Source: Oligoflexia bacterium (GTDB lineage Bacteria; Bdellovibrionota; UBA1018). Taken from it: 32,518 nucleotides of DNA. How positions within the stretch are numbered: the stretch's first letter is position 1; every line of letters begins with the position of its first letter. The notes under the pieces were generated by a model, which made no database searches, was not told where the DNA came from, and worked only from the letters and a program-made list of their open reading frames with translations. The translations under genes were made by a program, and so were the position numbers. The DNA is taken from NCBI GenBank assembly GCA_014376785.1, contig JACMQW010000028.1:1-32518 (forward strand). The letters are read 5' to 3'. This document shows positions 14,460 to 22,162 of this stretch, one piece after another.

Positions 14460-16101
14460 GTTCGGCCGTGTTCGCCGGGGCTAAATGAGGCAAGGTGACG
14501 CTGCTTGGGAGATCGACCATAAAGGTCGTCCCATGAATGGCATCGCTCTCGACGCTGACCGATCCCCCATGGGCCTGCACAATCCCTTGCACCAACGTCA
14601 GCCCCACGCCCCAACCCTTCTGTCCGCCACTGATGGCGAAAGAAAGGCGTCGATAAGGTGTAAAGAGCGTCGAGAGGTCGGATTCTGATATGGGATTTCC
14701 AAAATTGTGCACAGAGATTTTAGACCTTTCTTCTTGATGAGTCAGGGTCACGGTCACGGGGGAACCTGAAGTTCCATACTTTACCGCGTTCCCGGCAAGG
14801 TTCTCGATTACTCTCTGAATTAAACTGCAATCCCAGTGCCCTTCCATAATGCCCGATTTGGCGTGGATTTCGAAATGCGGGCCATGCAAATCCTGGAGAG
14901 CGGACACGGCCGCTTCTGTGATTTTTATTAAGTCACAACGTTGGAATAGGACAGGGATGCTTTCCCCGGCCTTCAGGCGGTTTGCGTCGAGTAAATCGCG
15001 AATCATTCCATCCGCTCGGTCCATATTCGAAACGATGCGTTGGGAGAGGGTATTCACCCTTTTTGCGTCGGGCACTTTCCGCATGAGGAGTTGCCCGGCC
15101 ATTTTTGCGGCGGTGAGGGGGGTGCGCAAGTCATGGGTGAGCGCTTCGACAAACCTTTCCCGGGCCTCTCGCTCTTTCCTCAGGTCTTCAACGGTATTTT
15201 CTAAGGCAGATTGGCTCTCTTCTAACTGTAGCCTTGCTCGAACTCGGTCAGTCACTTCGAATGCATGGTCATAGACGCCATAGGGCTTCCCCTCGGCATC
15301 GGGAATCGGAATGTAGGAGAAATCGAAGTATCTTTTTTCTAATGGCCCTCCCGGAGTGACCGCAATTTCTGCCATCACTTCCGTTCCGACAAAGGGAATT
15401 CCGGAGTTCATGACCGAGCGGAGTAACTCCGGAAAGTCCTGTCCGATGAATTCAGGACAGGCGTCTATTAATTTTCGCCCAATCAATTCTCGACCTGGAA
15501 AGACGGATTGGTAGGAAGGATTTACGAGCTCGAACACCAGATCTTGCCCATGCCAAAGCGCCATCGCCGCAGGAGTGTCCCGAAAAATAGCTTCAAACTT
15601 ATGGCGTTGAAAAATCAGTTCGGCTGCGGAAATTTTCTGATTCAATTTATAGAGAATTTCTCGGTCGTTTTCGATGGCCGAGTAGCGTGCTGAGGCTTTT
15701 CGAACGCCGAAGTCGATGTAGTCGTTGATGAGGTCAGAAGTGCTTTCGCTCATCACCGCTTCCGCCCTTAACGATTGGATGGTGACTCGCCGGAGGATTT
15801 GGTATTCATGAATGACTTGATCGAGCGTGTAGCCCGGTTGTTCGGCCCGGTCATCGCCATGCTCCTTTGCGATTTCTGCGCTCGAAATGTCCGATACCTT
15901 TTCATCCGGCCCTCGCAGGGTTTCGGCGAGGTGGTCGATGAAGGGCGGGAGCGAATCGCGCAAAGCCCGTTTCGACTGCGCATCCGCTGCAGGAACTTCT
16001 GCTCTGGCTTGCGACTCCCAGCGTTCGAGAATTGTTTCCTTCAGGCGCGAAACCAGGTTGCCCGCTTCAATGTTCGTGATGAGCTTCGACGCGTGATTCA
16101 A
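14452..16101 (-). CDS. Histidine kinase with RsbRD-like and PAS input domains
   Basis: A soluble sensor kinase of 549 residues without transmembrane segments. Domains in order: an all-helical RsbRD/RsbT-coantagonist-like N-domain (about 10-150), a PAS domain (about 168-285), a short coiled-coil linker (290-315), HisKA with the phospho-accepting His323 in ALTHDLRTPLT, and HATPase_c with the N box (N434, N438), a GGQKGWGVGL G box and a terminal GTTFMVDLP. The start is TTG at 16101, supported by a strong GGGAGGA Shine-Dalgarno six bases upstream; no ATG fits. It follows the msrBA gene by 58 bp and overlaps the response regulator. The PAS ligand is unknown; redox or oxygen sensing would fit the neighbours but is speculative. 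Confidence 0.92.
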   Translation of the reverse strand: MNHASKLITNIEAGNLVSRLKETILERWESQARAEVPAADAQSKRALRDSLPPFIDHLAETLRGPDEKVSDISSAEIAKEHGDDRAEQPGYTLDQVIHEYQILRRVTIQSLRAEAVMSESTSDLINDYIDFGVRKASARYSAIENDREILYKLNQKISAAELIFQRHKFEAIFRDTPAAMALWHGQDLVFELVNPSYQSVFPGRELIGRKLIDACPEFIGQDFPELLRSVMNSGIPFVGTEVMAEIAVTPGGPLEKRYFDFSYIPIPDAEGKPYGVYDHAFEVTDRVRARLQLEESQSALENTVEDLRKEREARERFVEALTHDLRTPLTAAKMAGQLLMRKVPDAKRVNTLSQRIVSNMDRADGMIRDLLDANRLKAGESIPVLFQRCDLIKITEAAVSALQDLHGPHFEIHAKSGIMEGHWDCSLIQRVIENLAGNAVKYGTSGSPVTVTLTHQEERSKISVHNFGNPISESDLSTLFTPYRRLSFAISGGQKGWGVGLTLVQGIVQAHGGSVSVESDAIHGTTFMVDLPSSVTLPHLAPANTAEHE

Positions 16102-16159
16102 GGCAATCCTCCCGGTGGGATACCCATAACAAATCCTGGCCCCTGCATCAAAAAAATCA

Positions 16160-17221
16160 TCAGAGCTTGCGCACGTAGTGGCAGGAGTATCCTTTTGGAT
16201 GTTTTACTAAATAGTCCTGATGGTCCTCCGACGCTTTGGAGTAAGAACCCAGATCAGTGATTTCGGTTGTGACTGGTTTTTGCCACAGAGTTGCAGCTTC
16301 GATTTTTGCTTTCTCGGCGGCGGTTTTTTGTGCGCCGTCTTCGGTGAAAATCGCTGAACGGTACTGGTCTCCGACGTCATTTCCCTGCTGATTCAGATGA
16401 GTCGGATCATGCAGTTTGAAAAAGATCGCGAGCATGCGGGCGTAGTCCGTGCGCTCGGGGTCGAACGTGATTTTTACGGCCTCCGCCTTTTCCTGGTTTC
16501 CGGTTTTGCCCGTCGCGTAGCCGACTTCCGTCGTGATCACTCCTGGAACTTTTCGGATGATTTGCTGAACGCCCCAAAAACAACCTCCGGCAAAAACCGC
16601 TTCTCCAGTTTTCACAGGTGCCACCGAGGGAAGTACCTTATTCGAGTTTTGAAAAAGGACGGCAAAGCGGTCCAGCTTTTCTTTTTTTAAATCTTTCACC
16701 GGCACAAATCGGAGCGATGCTGAATTCATGCAAAAGCGTTTACCCGTGGGTTTAGGTCCGTCGTTAAACACATGTCCCAAATGGGAGGATGATCCTCTAG
16801 TCCTGACTTCCGTCCTTTTTTCGCCGAGTTCAAGATCCGTAACGTAAACGACTGCGTTTTCATCTAATGGTTTCGTAAAACTCGGCCATCCCGTACCAGA
16901 ATCGTATTTATCTTTAGACGAAAAGAGGGGGGTGCCCGAAATGACATCGACGTAGATGCCATCCTCTTTATTTTTCCAATACTCATTTTTATAGGGGGGC
17001 TCGGTGTCTGAAAGCTGGGTCACTCGGTATTGGACATCGGTGAGGCGCTCTTTCAATTCAGGGCTGATTTCTTGAGAAACGCGGGCAGCGGTTTCAGGCG
17101 TTCCCGACGGGCGGCTTGCTGCAATTCCGGAGGGTTCACAGCCGAGGAGCGCGAGGGTGATCGCCGAATAAGAAAAAGTTAATGGATGATGCCTTAGAAA
17201 TTTTCGAAGTGGAGTCATCAT
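16160..17221 (-). CDS. msrBA: Lipoprotein methionine sulfoxide reductase MsrB-MsrA fusion
   Basis: A two-domain repair enzyme of 353 residues that reduces both diastereomers of methionine sulfoxide. The lipobox LALLGC (Cys28) places it at the membrane facing the periplasm. The MsrB domain comes first (about 52-190) with catalytic Cys164 in [11 protein letters not shown] and the SHLGHVF block. The zinc-binding CxxC pairs of many MsrB proteins are not visible. The MsrA domain follows (about 205-353) with catalytic Cys214 in GGCFWG. The B-A order is the reverse of the common A-B fusion but is known in some bacteria. The two adjacent ATG codons (17221, 17218) have only a weak upstream AGGA. It follows HMG-CoA reductase by 85 bp on the same strand. 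Electrons probably come from a DsbD/thioredoxin-like donor encoded elsewhere. Confidence 0.95.
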   Translation of the reverse strand: MMTPLRKFLRHHPLTFSYSAITLALLGCEPSGIAASRPSGTPETAARVSQEISPELKERLTDVQYRVTQLSDTEPPYKNEYWKNKEDGIYVDVISGTPLFSSKDKYDSGTGWPSFTKPLDENAVVYVTDLELGEKRTEVRTRGSSSHLGHVFNDGPKPTGKRFCMNSASLRFVPVKDLKKEKLDRFAVLFQNSNKVLPSVAPVKTGEAVFAGGCFWGVQQIIRKVPGVITTEVGYATGKTGNQEKAEAVKITFDPERTDYARMLAIFFKLHDPTHLNQQGNDVGDQYRSAIFTEDGAQKTAAEKAKIEAATLWQKPVTTEITDLGSYSKASEDHQDYLVKHPKGYSCHYVRKL

Positions 17222-17306
17222 GAGAGTAATACGTCCTAACCGAAAATAAGTTACCGAGGGATGGGTTCTCGAAGGGCTCTAATATCTCGCGGGCACTATC
17301 CTTTCG

Positions 17307-18602
17307 TCAACGCCCCCCTCGCATCAGACTTAGGATGTTCCGTGCGTCGAGTGCCGAGATGCGTTTTTGGTCTTGAAAAAGGTTCTCTAACCGAGTTTTT
17401 AATAGGGGGAGTTCCGTCTCACTGGCTTCGCTGCCGAGTGCGATATTAGAAACGTGCAGACGCATGTGACCCGCGACGATTCCGTCCCCACAAAGCGCGC
17501 GGAGTGCAGCGAGGTTTTGGACTAAGCCGACTGCGCCGACAATTCGCGCCAGTTCTCGAGCACTTTTCACATCGAGCAACTTTAAACAGAGTGCAGCGGA
17601 GGGGTGGGTCCGCGTGACCCCACCCACGGTGCCGAGTGACATCGGAATATCCAGATTTCCTTCGAGCGTCCCTTCGCCGTCCGTTCTCCAGATCGACAAA
17701 GGCTGGTAAGAACCCGAGCGAGCGGCGTACGCGTGGGCTCCCGCTTCAACCGCACGCCAGTCGTTTCCGGTAGCGATGAGTATTCCATCGATCCCGTTCA
17801 TGATTCCTTTGTTGTGGGTGGTTGCTCGGTAGGGATCGAGCTCTGCGAAGCGACTGGCTTCCTCGATTCGAATCGCAAGCGCAGGATCGATGTTTCGAAG
17901 AGTAATGCGCGCAGTCACCCGGCATTCGTCTGCCAAATTCGAAACAATCCGCAGGCCCACTTCTTCACCGATGAGGTGAGCGATCGAAGCGGAGACGATT
18001 TCGCACGCTTGGTTGATGAGATTTGCGCCCATGGCGTCTTTTGTGTCGCAGAAGAGGTGGACGACGAGCATTGACGTTTGGAACGGGAAACCTCGCTCTA
18101 AAATGCGGACTTCTAATCGGTTGAATCCTCCTCCTCGCGAAACGAGACCGGGAACTGTTTCATTCGCAAAAGAGAGGATATCATCCGAGCGAAGTTGAAT
18201 TTTTTCTTGGGCCGCCCGGGCGTCGCTTACGGAAGGAAATTGGATCTGCCCGATGTTTTCACCCAATTGGGCGGAGGTGGTGATTTCCCCGAACTGCTGT
18301 ATCCATTTTGCCGCCGCCGAAGCGGCTGCGATGATCGAGGTTTCCTCCACCGCAAGCGGTATCCTCCGCCTGATCCCATCGATCACGAAGTGATCGGCAA
18401 ACCCAAGCGGAATACTAAAATATCCGACAGCATTTTCGATCCACTGATTTGCTCGCTCAACAGGCGGATGCTGCGATTCAAACCATTTTCCTTCACTTAA
18501 GGGCACTCCGATTTCCTCAAGTAAAGTCGTCACTCTTTCATGAGGAGACATTTTTCGAAACGATAGGGATTCGGGGGGAGCCGCGTTTTTTTTCATATTC
18601 AT
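17307..18602 (-). CDS. mvaA: Class II hydroxymethylglutaryl-CoA reductase
   Basis: A class II HMG-CoA reductase of 431 residues. It makes mevalonate from HMG-CoA, or in degraders runs the reverse reaction. All four catalytic residues of the Pseudomonas mevalonii enzyme have equivalents: Glu86/87 in VEETS, Lys266 in HNKG, Asp282 in TGND and His380 in GHMRLH. Other landmarks are ENAVG (57-61), DAMGAN (190-195) and GTVGG (325-329). The ATG at 18602 overlaps the menA-like stop (ATGA), so it is translationally coupled to menA and the polyprenyl synthase. This context favours a biosynthetic role, supplying isoprenoid precursors for the quinone side chain. Confidence 0.95.
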   Translation of the reverse strand: MNMKKNAAPPESLSFRKMSPHERVTTLLEEIGVPLSEGKWFESQHPPVERANQWIENAVGYFSIPLGFADHFVIDGIRRRIPLAVEETSIIAAASAAAKWIQQFGEITTSAQLGENIGQIQFPSVSDARAAQEKIQLRSDDILSFANETVPGLVSRGGGFNRLEVRILERGFPFQTSMLVVHLFCDTKDAMGANLINQACEIVSASIAHLIGEEVGLRIVSNLADECRVTARITLRNIDPALAIRIEEASRFAELDPYRATTHNKGIMNGIDGILIATGNDWRAVEAGAHAYAARSGSYQPLSIWRTDGEGTLEGNLDIPMSLGTVGGVTRTHPSAALCLKLLDVKSARELARIVGAVGLVQNLAALRALCGDGIVAGHMRLHVSNIALGSEASETELPLLKTRLENLFQDQKRISALDARNILSLMRGGR

Positions 18603-19711
18603 CCAAACCAGACTGCGACGAAGAGTGAAAAGCCGAGAAGGACGCCTCCGATAAGGTGAACTTTCGCCGCCGCTACTTTTACTCCCATCAGTGAGGGACA
18701 GTCGGGCCCCAGTGCCGCTTTAAATCGGAAGGTGATCTGAGTAGCCGGAATGAGAATCAGTGCAGCAAGCAATGCGGCTACGGGCAGGCGATCCGTGAAA
18801 ACGGCATAAAATAGAGCCAGCGCGGCTCCGAGATAGATTCCTCCGAGGAGATGAATCGATTTTCGGTACCCCAGGGTGTTTGCTAAGGTAAGCGCTCCTT
18901 GCTTTCGATCGAGGTGCATGTCTTGGAGGTTATTCGCATGCAGAAGTCCGCATGCGAGGAGGCCAACAAAAATCCCAATCGGAAAGAGTCCGGGACTGAA
19001 CATCCCAAACACGGTGTAGGAATATCCCGCCACCAACGCGGGCCCGCAAAGAATGAATACCGCGAGGTCGCCCAGTGCATGGTATTTTAACCCGAACGTT
19101 TCATGCGAATAAAGGAGGGTTCCCGCGAGCCCCACTCCTCCGATGATGATCACTTCCAGCGGATGGGAAATGAGAGTCGGGATGCCGAAGACCACTGCCG
19201 CCACGAACGCGAACCTTGCTGAATTTAGGATTTGGTTTGGACGGTACCACCCTTTTTCAAAAACCCCACTCCCGCCGGAGGTTCCCGGCAGATCGATCAA
19301 TTTCACGTAATCGGAGTAATCGTTGTAAAGATTCGTCGCAATTTGCAGGAGAACCACGGCAAGCGCGACGGTAATCGCAGTGAATGCTTGAAACGGATAG
19401 CCCCGCCGCCAACCATCGATCAGCACCACGGCGCAGGGAACCGCGGTGGCAGTCAGGCTAAAGGCGCGAATCGCCGTCAACCCTCTCTTTAAATGTTCGA
19501 CGAGATCCTTAGCAGGCGAGGATTCTACTTTTCGGAAGATGACTTCTTCGGGCCCTTCCGAGCGCTTTAAAGTATCAAAAACGCGCACGCGCGTGAGTTT
19601 TCCATCTTGCTTTATAAAACCCGTTCGAAGGGCTGCGAGCGTCTCTGCCTGTCCCTGTTTTAGAAAAACGGGGGAATCATTTTTGTCCGTTGAAAGAGTT
19701 TTCATTTTCAT
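18599..19711 (-). CDS. menA: MenA-like prenyltransferase (UbiA family)
   Basis: An integral membrane UbiA-family enzyme of 370 residues. It probably transfers the polyprenyl chain to 1,4-dihydroxy-2-naphthoate in menaquinone synthesis. About eight or nine transmembrane helices run from residue 85 on. The first Asp-rich motif is NLYNDYSDY (about 127-135) and the second is NNLQDMHLDRKQG, both typical of MenA. The frame is open upstream to 19942, but the ATG at 19711 has GAGGAGAGG before it and overlaps the preceding stop (ATGA), which decides the start. Residues 1-75 are a soluble extension not usual for MenA. A UbiA-type enzyme of another quinone or haem pathway is less likely given the NN-QD---D-R motif. 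Confidence 0.88.
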   Translation of the reverse strand: MKMKTLSTDKNDSPVFLKQGQAETLAALRTGFIKQDGKLTRVRVFDTLKRSEGPEEVIFRKVESSPAKDLVEHLKRGLTAIRAFSLTATAVPCAVVLIDGWRRGYPFQAFTAITVALAVVLLQIATNLYNDYSDYVKLIDLPGTSGGSGVFEKGWYRPNQILNSARFAFVAAVVFGIPTLISHPLEVIIIGGVGLAGTLLYSHETFGLKYHALGDLAVFILCGPALVAGYSYTVFGMFSPGLFPIGIFVGLLACGLLHANNLQDMHLDRKQGALTLANTLGYRKSIHLLGGIYLGAALALFYAVFTDRLPVAALLAALILIPATQITFRFKAALGPDCPSLMGVKVAAAKVHLIGGVLLGFSLFVAVWFG

Positions 19712-20685
19712 AAGAGCCTCTCCTCGAGGCGTTGAAGGATGCGTTCGATCCGCTGACTCGATTCCTGACTGGGGGCTTGTCCCGCATGAGTCATTGCGGA
19801 GATCAGGTCTGATAGGTTGCGCCGAGCCGCTCCCATCTGTGCACGTCCGGCAGACCGCGTGTCCTCGACCGCCGACTGAATTTCTTCGGGTGTCCAAGGA
19901 AGAGATTCCGAAGAATTCGAGGATAGGCTTCTCTGCACCCAAGCCTGGGTATGCGGAGCGATTTCCAGAAGGCGGAAAGTCACTCGGTTCACTAAACCTT
20001 CCCGTAAATCAGCTGCGTAGGGTTTACCCGAGCTCAGCGAAAAGTCGACTGCATCGTCGATCCATTGAAATGCCACACCGATGCGGGTTGCGAATTCTCG
20101 AGTGAGCGCGATCACGGGTTCCGGTGCATTTGATAAATGAGCAGGGACTAAGCAACACCAACGAAAAAGACTCGCAGTTTTCAGATCGGCCACTCGGGAA
20201 AGGTGTGAGGACGAAACATCGGAAATGCCCCTGGCTTCATTCTGAAGCAGTTCGCCGGTCACCAGTTCGCGAAGGGTGGCGGCGAGACCTTCCACGATGG
20301 CGGCATTTTTTAGCTTCGATACGGCGTAAATTCCTTCGGCAAGGAGGTAATCGCCTGCAAGAATCGCTTTCCGGTTCTCGATTCGCGCATTTAAAGTCAA
20401 CGATCCGCGGCGAGTAGAGGACTCATCAATGACGTCATCGTGCGCGAGCGTCGCGGAATGGACTTGTTCTGCCGCGCGAGCGTAAGGAATGACAGCATCG
20501 AAGGGAAGTCCGAAAAATCGCGCGAATTCTCCCATGAGCAAGGGCCTCAGTCGTTTTCCCCCGCGCAGAACCGAGGCGTCGATCACACCTTCCAATCCGG
20601 TCAGAGCCCCTTTCCCGCCTAGGGTGTAAAGGCTCGAATCAAACCAGGGAAGGGCCCAGTCGTCCCGAAAATCTTTGTCGACCAT
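19708..20685 (-). CDS. Long-chain polyprenyl diphosphate synthase
   Basis: A trans-prenyltransferase of about 325 residues of the IspA/IspB/HepT family that extends FPP or GGPP with IPP units. It has GGKRLRPLL near residue 40, the first Asp-rich motif in LAHDDVIDESSTRRG and the second in WIDDAVDF. The residues before the first motif cannot fix the chain length; context (menA) suggests the menaquinone side chain. An upstream TTG at 20694 is possible, but the ATG at 20685 lies a better distance (9 nt) from the AGAGG Shine-Dalgarno. The first gene of the isoprenoid operon, it lies directly behind a palindromic operator at 20704-20725. Confidence 0.93.
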   Translation of the reverse strand: MVDKDFRDDWALPWFDSSLYTLGGKGALTGLEGVIDASVLRGGKRLRPLLMGEFARFFGLPFDAVIPYARAAEQVHSATLAHDDVIDESSTRRGSLTLNARIENRKAILAGDYLLAEGIYAVSKLKNAAIVEGLAATLRELVTGELLQNEARGISDVSSSHLSRVADLKTASLFRWCCLVPAHLSNAPEPVIALTREFATRIGVAFQWIDDAVDFSLSSGKPYAADLREGLVNRVTFRLLEIAPHTQAWVQRSLSSNSSESLPWTPEEIQSAVEDTRSAGRAQMGAARRNLSDLISAMTHAGQAPSQESSQRIERILQRLEERLL

Positions 20686-20703
20686 CCTATGCAACCTCTA
20701 TAG

Positions 20704-20725
20704 TAGTTTACCATCTATTAAACTA
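20704..20725. promoter_or_regulatory. Palindromic operator upstream of the isoprenoid operon
   Basis: TAGTTTA (20704-20710) and TAAACTA (20719-20725) form a perfect 7-bp inverted repeat with an 8-bp spacer. The site lies 19-40 bases before the start of the polyprenyl synthase and overlaps a possible -10 element (TAAACT on the minus strand, with TTTAAC about 17 bp upstream). An identical palindrome with the same spacer lies at 21408-21429 beside the GbsR-type regulator gene, the natural candidate to bind both. Confidence 0.75.
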
Positions 20726-20795
20726 AAAGTTAAACCCCATCTTTCGGGCGATAAACCTACTCTTTAGAGACCGTGTTAGAATATGAAAGAGAGGT

Positions 20796-21344
20796 CTATT
20801 TTTCACTCCCCCCGCTCATCCGGCTCAGGAGGTCCAGCAGGCCTCCTCCCGCGGATCCTGCGATGAGAGAAAGGTTCGAAAGAGTTCTGAGACTTCGCTC
20901 CGCACTATTCACGAGTTTTCCGAGTTCTTTAATCCGCTTAGGGCTCAAATTATTTTCCCTCACTTCGGACTCTGGCAAGGTCGCCACTCCTGTGTGCGCG
21001 ACTTTGATTTTTCCGAGTAATGGACGTTCGCGGATTCTGAGGACATTTTGGATGACCGACTGTAGATCGGGATTTGCCTGGTAAAAGACCGTTCCGTGTC
21101 GCCCCATGCCCGTTTCGATGATGACGGCATACTCTTTCAGCTCTTTCATACAAAAGCTGAGGAGGGTTTTCGAAACCTTCAGTCGTCGCATGAGTTCCGA
21201 AACATCCAAGGGAGTGTCCGAGAGGTAAAGGTGGAGCCAGACTCGACCGTGGATCCGTTTAAATCCCCAATATTCCATGAAGTGGCCGATTTCTTCATCG
21301 AGTGCGAGGATTTCGGGAGGAAAGCGGCCTAAAGGAGTGCTCAT
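20796..21344 (-). CDS. GbsR/MarR-type winged-helix transcriptional regulator
   Basis: A regulator of 182 residues with the GbsR-family layout. An N-terminal helix with GHFMEYWGFKRIHGRVWLHLYL leads into a winged helix-turn-helix (recognition region about 46-72, PLDVSELMRRLKVSKTLLSFCMKEL). The wing is around GMGRHGTVFY, and a C-terminal helical dimerisation part follows. No Cys-based redox switch is obvious: only one Cys, at about 65 in the HTH region. It diverges from the haem-oxygenase-fold/azoR operon with an operator palindrome between them, and lies just upstream of the isoprenoid operon, which has a second copy of that palindrome. Autoregulation and control of both operons are inferred. 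The ligand is unknown. Confidence 0.9.
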   Translation of the reverse strand: MSTPLGRFPPEILALDEEIGHFMEYWGFKRIHGRVWLHLYLSDTPLDVSELMRRLKVSKTLLSFCMKELKEYAVIIETGMGRHGTVFYQANPDLQSVIQNVLRIRERPLLGKIKVAHTGVATLPESEVRENNLSPKRIKELGKLVNSAERSLRTLSNLSLIAGSAGGGLLDLLSRMSGGSEK

Positions 21345-21407
21345 GGCTAACGTTGTCTCACATCGAAGTGAGCAGCGAAAGAGTCTGCTTCATTCGATTT
21401 TAGAATG

Positions 21408-21429
21408 TAGTTTAACAAAGAGTAAACTA
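21408..21429. promoter_or_regulatory. Palindromic operator in the divergent promoter region
   Basis: TAGTTTA (21408-21414) and TAAACTA (21423-21429) form the same 7-8-7 palindrome seen at 20704-20725. In one orientation the identity to that site extends to AGTAGTTTAC. It lies between the divergent starts at 21344 (-) and 21446 (+). On the minus strand it covers a possible -35 (TTTACT) for a TAAAAT -10. On the plus strand it lies just after a TAGAAT -10-like element. Both positions fit repression. Confidence 0.75.
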
Positions 21430-21445
21430 CTGGTAAAACGTTGTC

Positions 21446-22162
21446 ATGATGACGACCACACCCCGTGTAGATTTCCGAGACCTCCCGACCTGGCTTCGCG
21501 ACGCGCATGAAAAGATGATGGTGCCGAGGAAGAAGGCAATCGAGAATCATCCGTTCACCCTCGCGATGCAAAACGGGTCAGCCGAACCCAGACACGCCGA
21601 GCGCTATTTTTCGGGCCTGATGTGGCACCTTTTATCGTTTGGGCAGCACGTTGCCTTTTTGGAGAAGAAGCGGCCTGCGGCAGTGGGTGAATTTTTGAAG
21701 GGTCGGAGTGAAGATAAAGATGGAGACACCGACATCCTCGGCCGAATTGTGACCGCGTTCGGGGGGCCCATGCGAAAGATCGTAGAAAAGCCATGGACCT
21801 ATGAACCGCCCCCGGTGTGGTCTCGGCACGACGCGTTTCTTCGGAGTGCGATTTATAGCACGGATCTAGCTTGGCAAGTGGGGGCGGCGGCATTGAACGT
21901 GGGGATTGAATCACTGGTTCCGACGATGGTGGAGCCCCTTTTTCAAGCGTCGATCAAAAACTACGGCGTGACTTCTCACGCGGCTGAGTGGCTTGCTTCC
22001 CGGTCTGGTGAAGCAGAGAAGCAACACGGAGAAAATGGTTACGCGCTTCTGAGAGAATTCGTTCCCGAAGGGGACCGACTTCTGCAGGAGCAATGTGTTT
22101 TTTACATCGATCTTTTGTCGGATTCGATGGCTTACGGTCTTTTAGAAAGCGGGATAAAATGA
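21446..22162 (+). CDS. Haem-oxygenase-fold putative diiron enzyme (TenA/PqqC-like)
   Basis: An all-helical protein of 238 residues resembling the 'iron-containing redox enzyme' (HDO/HO-like diiron) and TenA/PqqC groups. Candidate metal ligands are spaced as in that fold: His35 (ENHPF), His61/His68 (WHLLSFGQH), Glu155 (NVGIESLVP), His178, Glu189/191 and His194 (AEKQHGENG). Known members oxidise fatty acids, amino acids or small ligands with O2; the substrate here is unknown, and a plain non-metal TenA-like protein cannot be excluded. It starts at paired ATG codons 17 bp after the operator and overlaps azoR by the ATGA quadruplet, making a two-gene operon divergent from the regulator. Confidence 0.75.
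   Translation: MMTTTPRVDFRDLPTWLRDAHEKMMVPRKKAIENHPFTLAMQNGSAEPRHAERYFSGLMWHLLSFGQHVAFLEKKRPAAVGEFLKGRSEDKDGDTDILGRIVTAFGGPMRKIVEKPWTYEPPPVWSRHDAFLRSAIYSTDLAWQVGAAALNVGIESLVPTMVEPLFQASIKNYGVTSHAAEWLASRSGEAEKQHGENGYALLREFVPEGDRLLQEQCVFYIDLLSDSMAYGLLESGIK

Noticed and set aside
15775-16260. 161-codon open frame on the plus strand across the kinase start
   Set aside because: Antisense to the N-terminus of the histidine kinase and the end of msrBA, both firmly supported.
19446-20105. 219-codon open frame on the plus strand
   Set aside because: Antisense to menA and polyprenyl synthase; Arg/Ser/Pro-rich shadow product.
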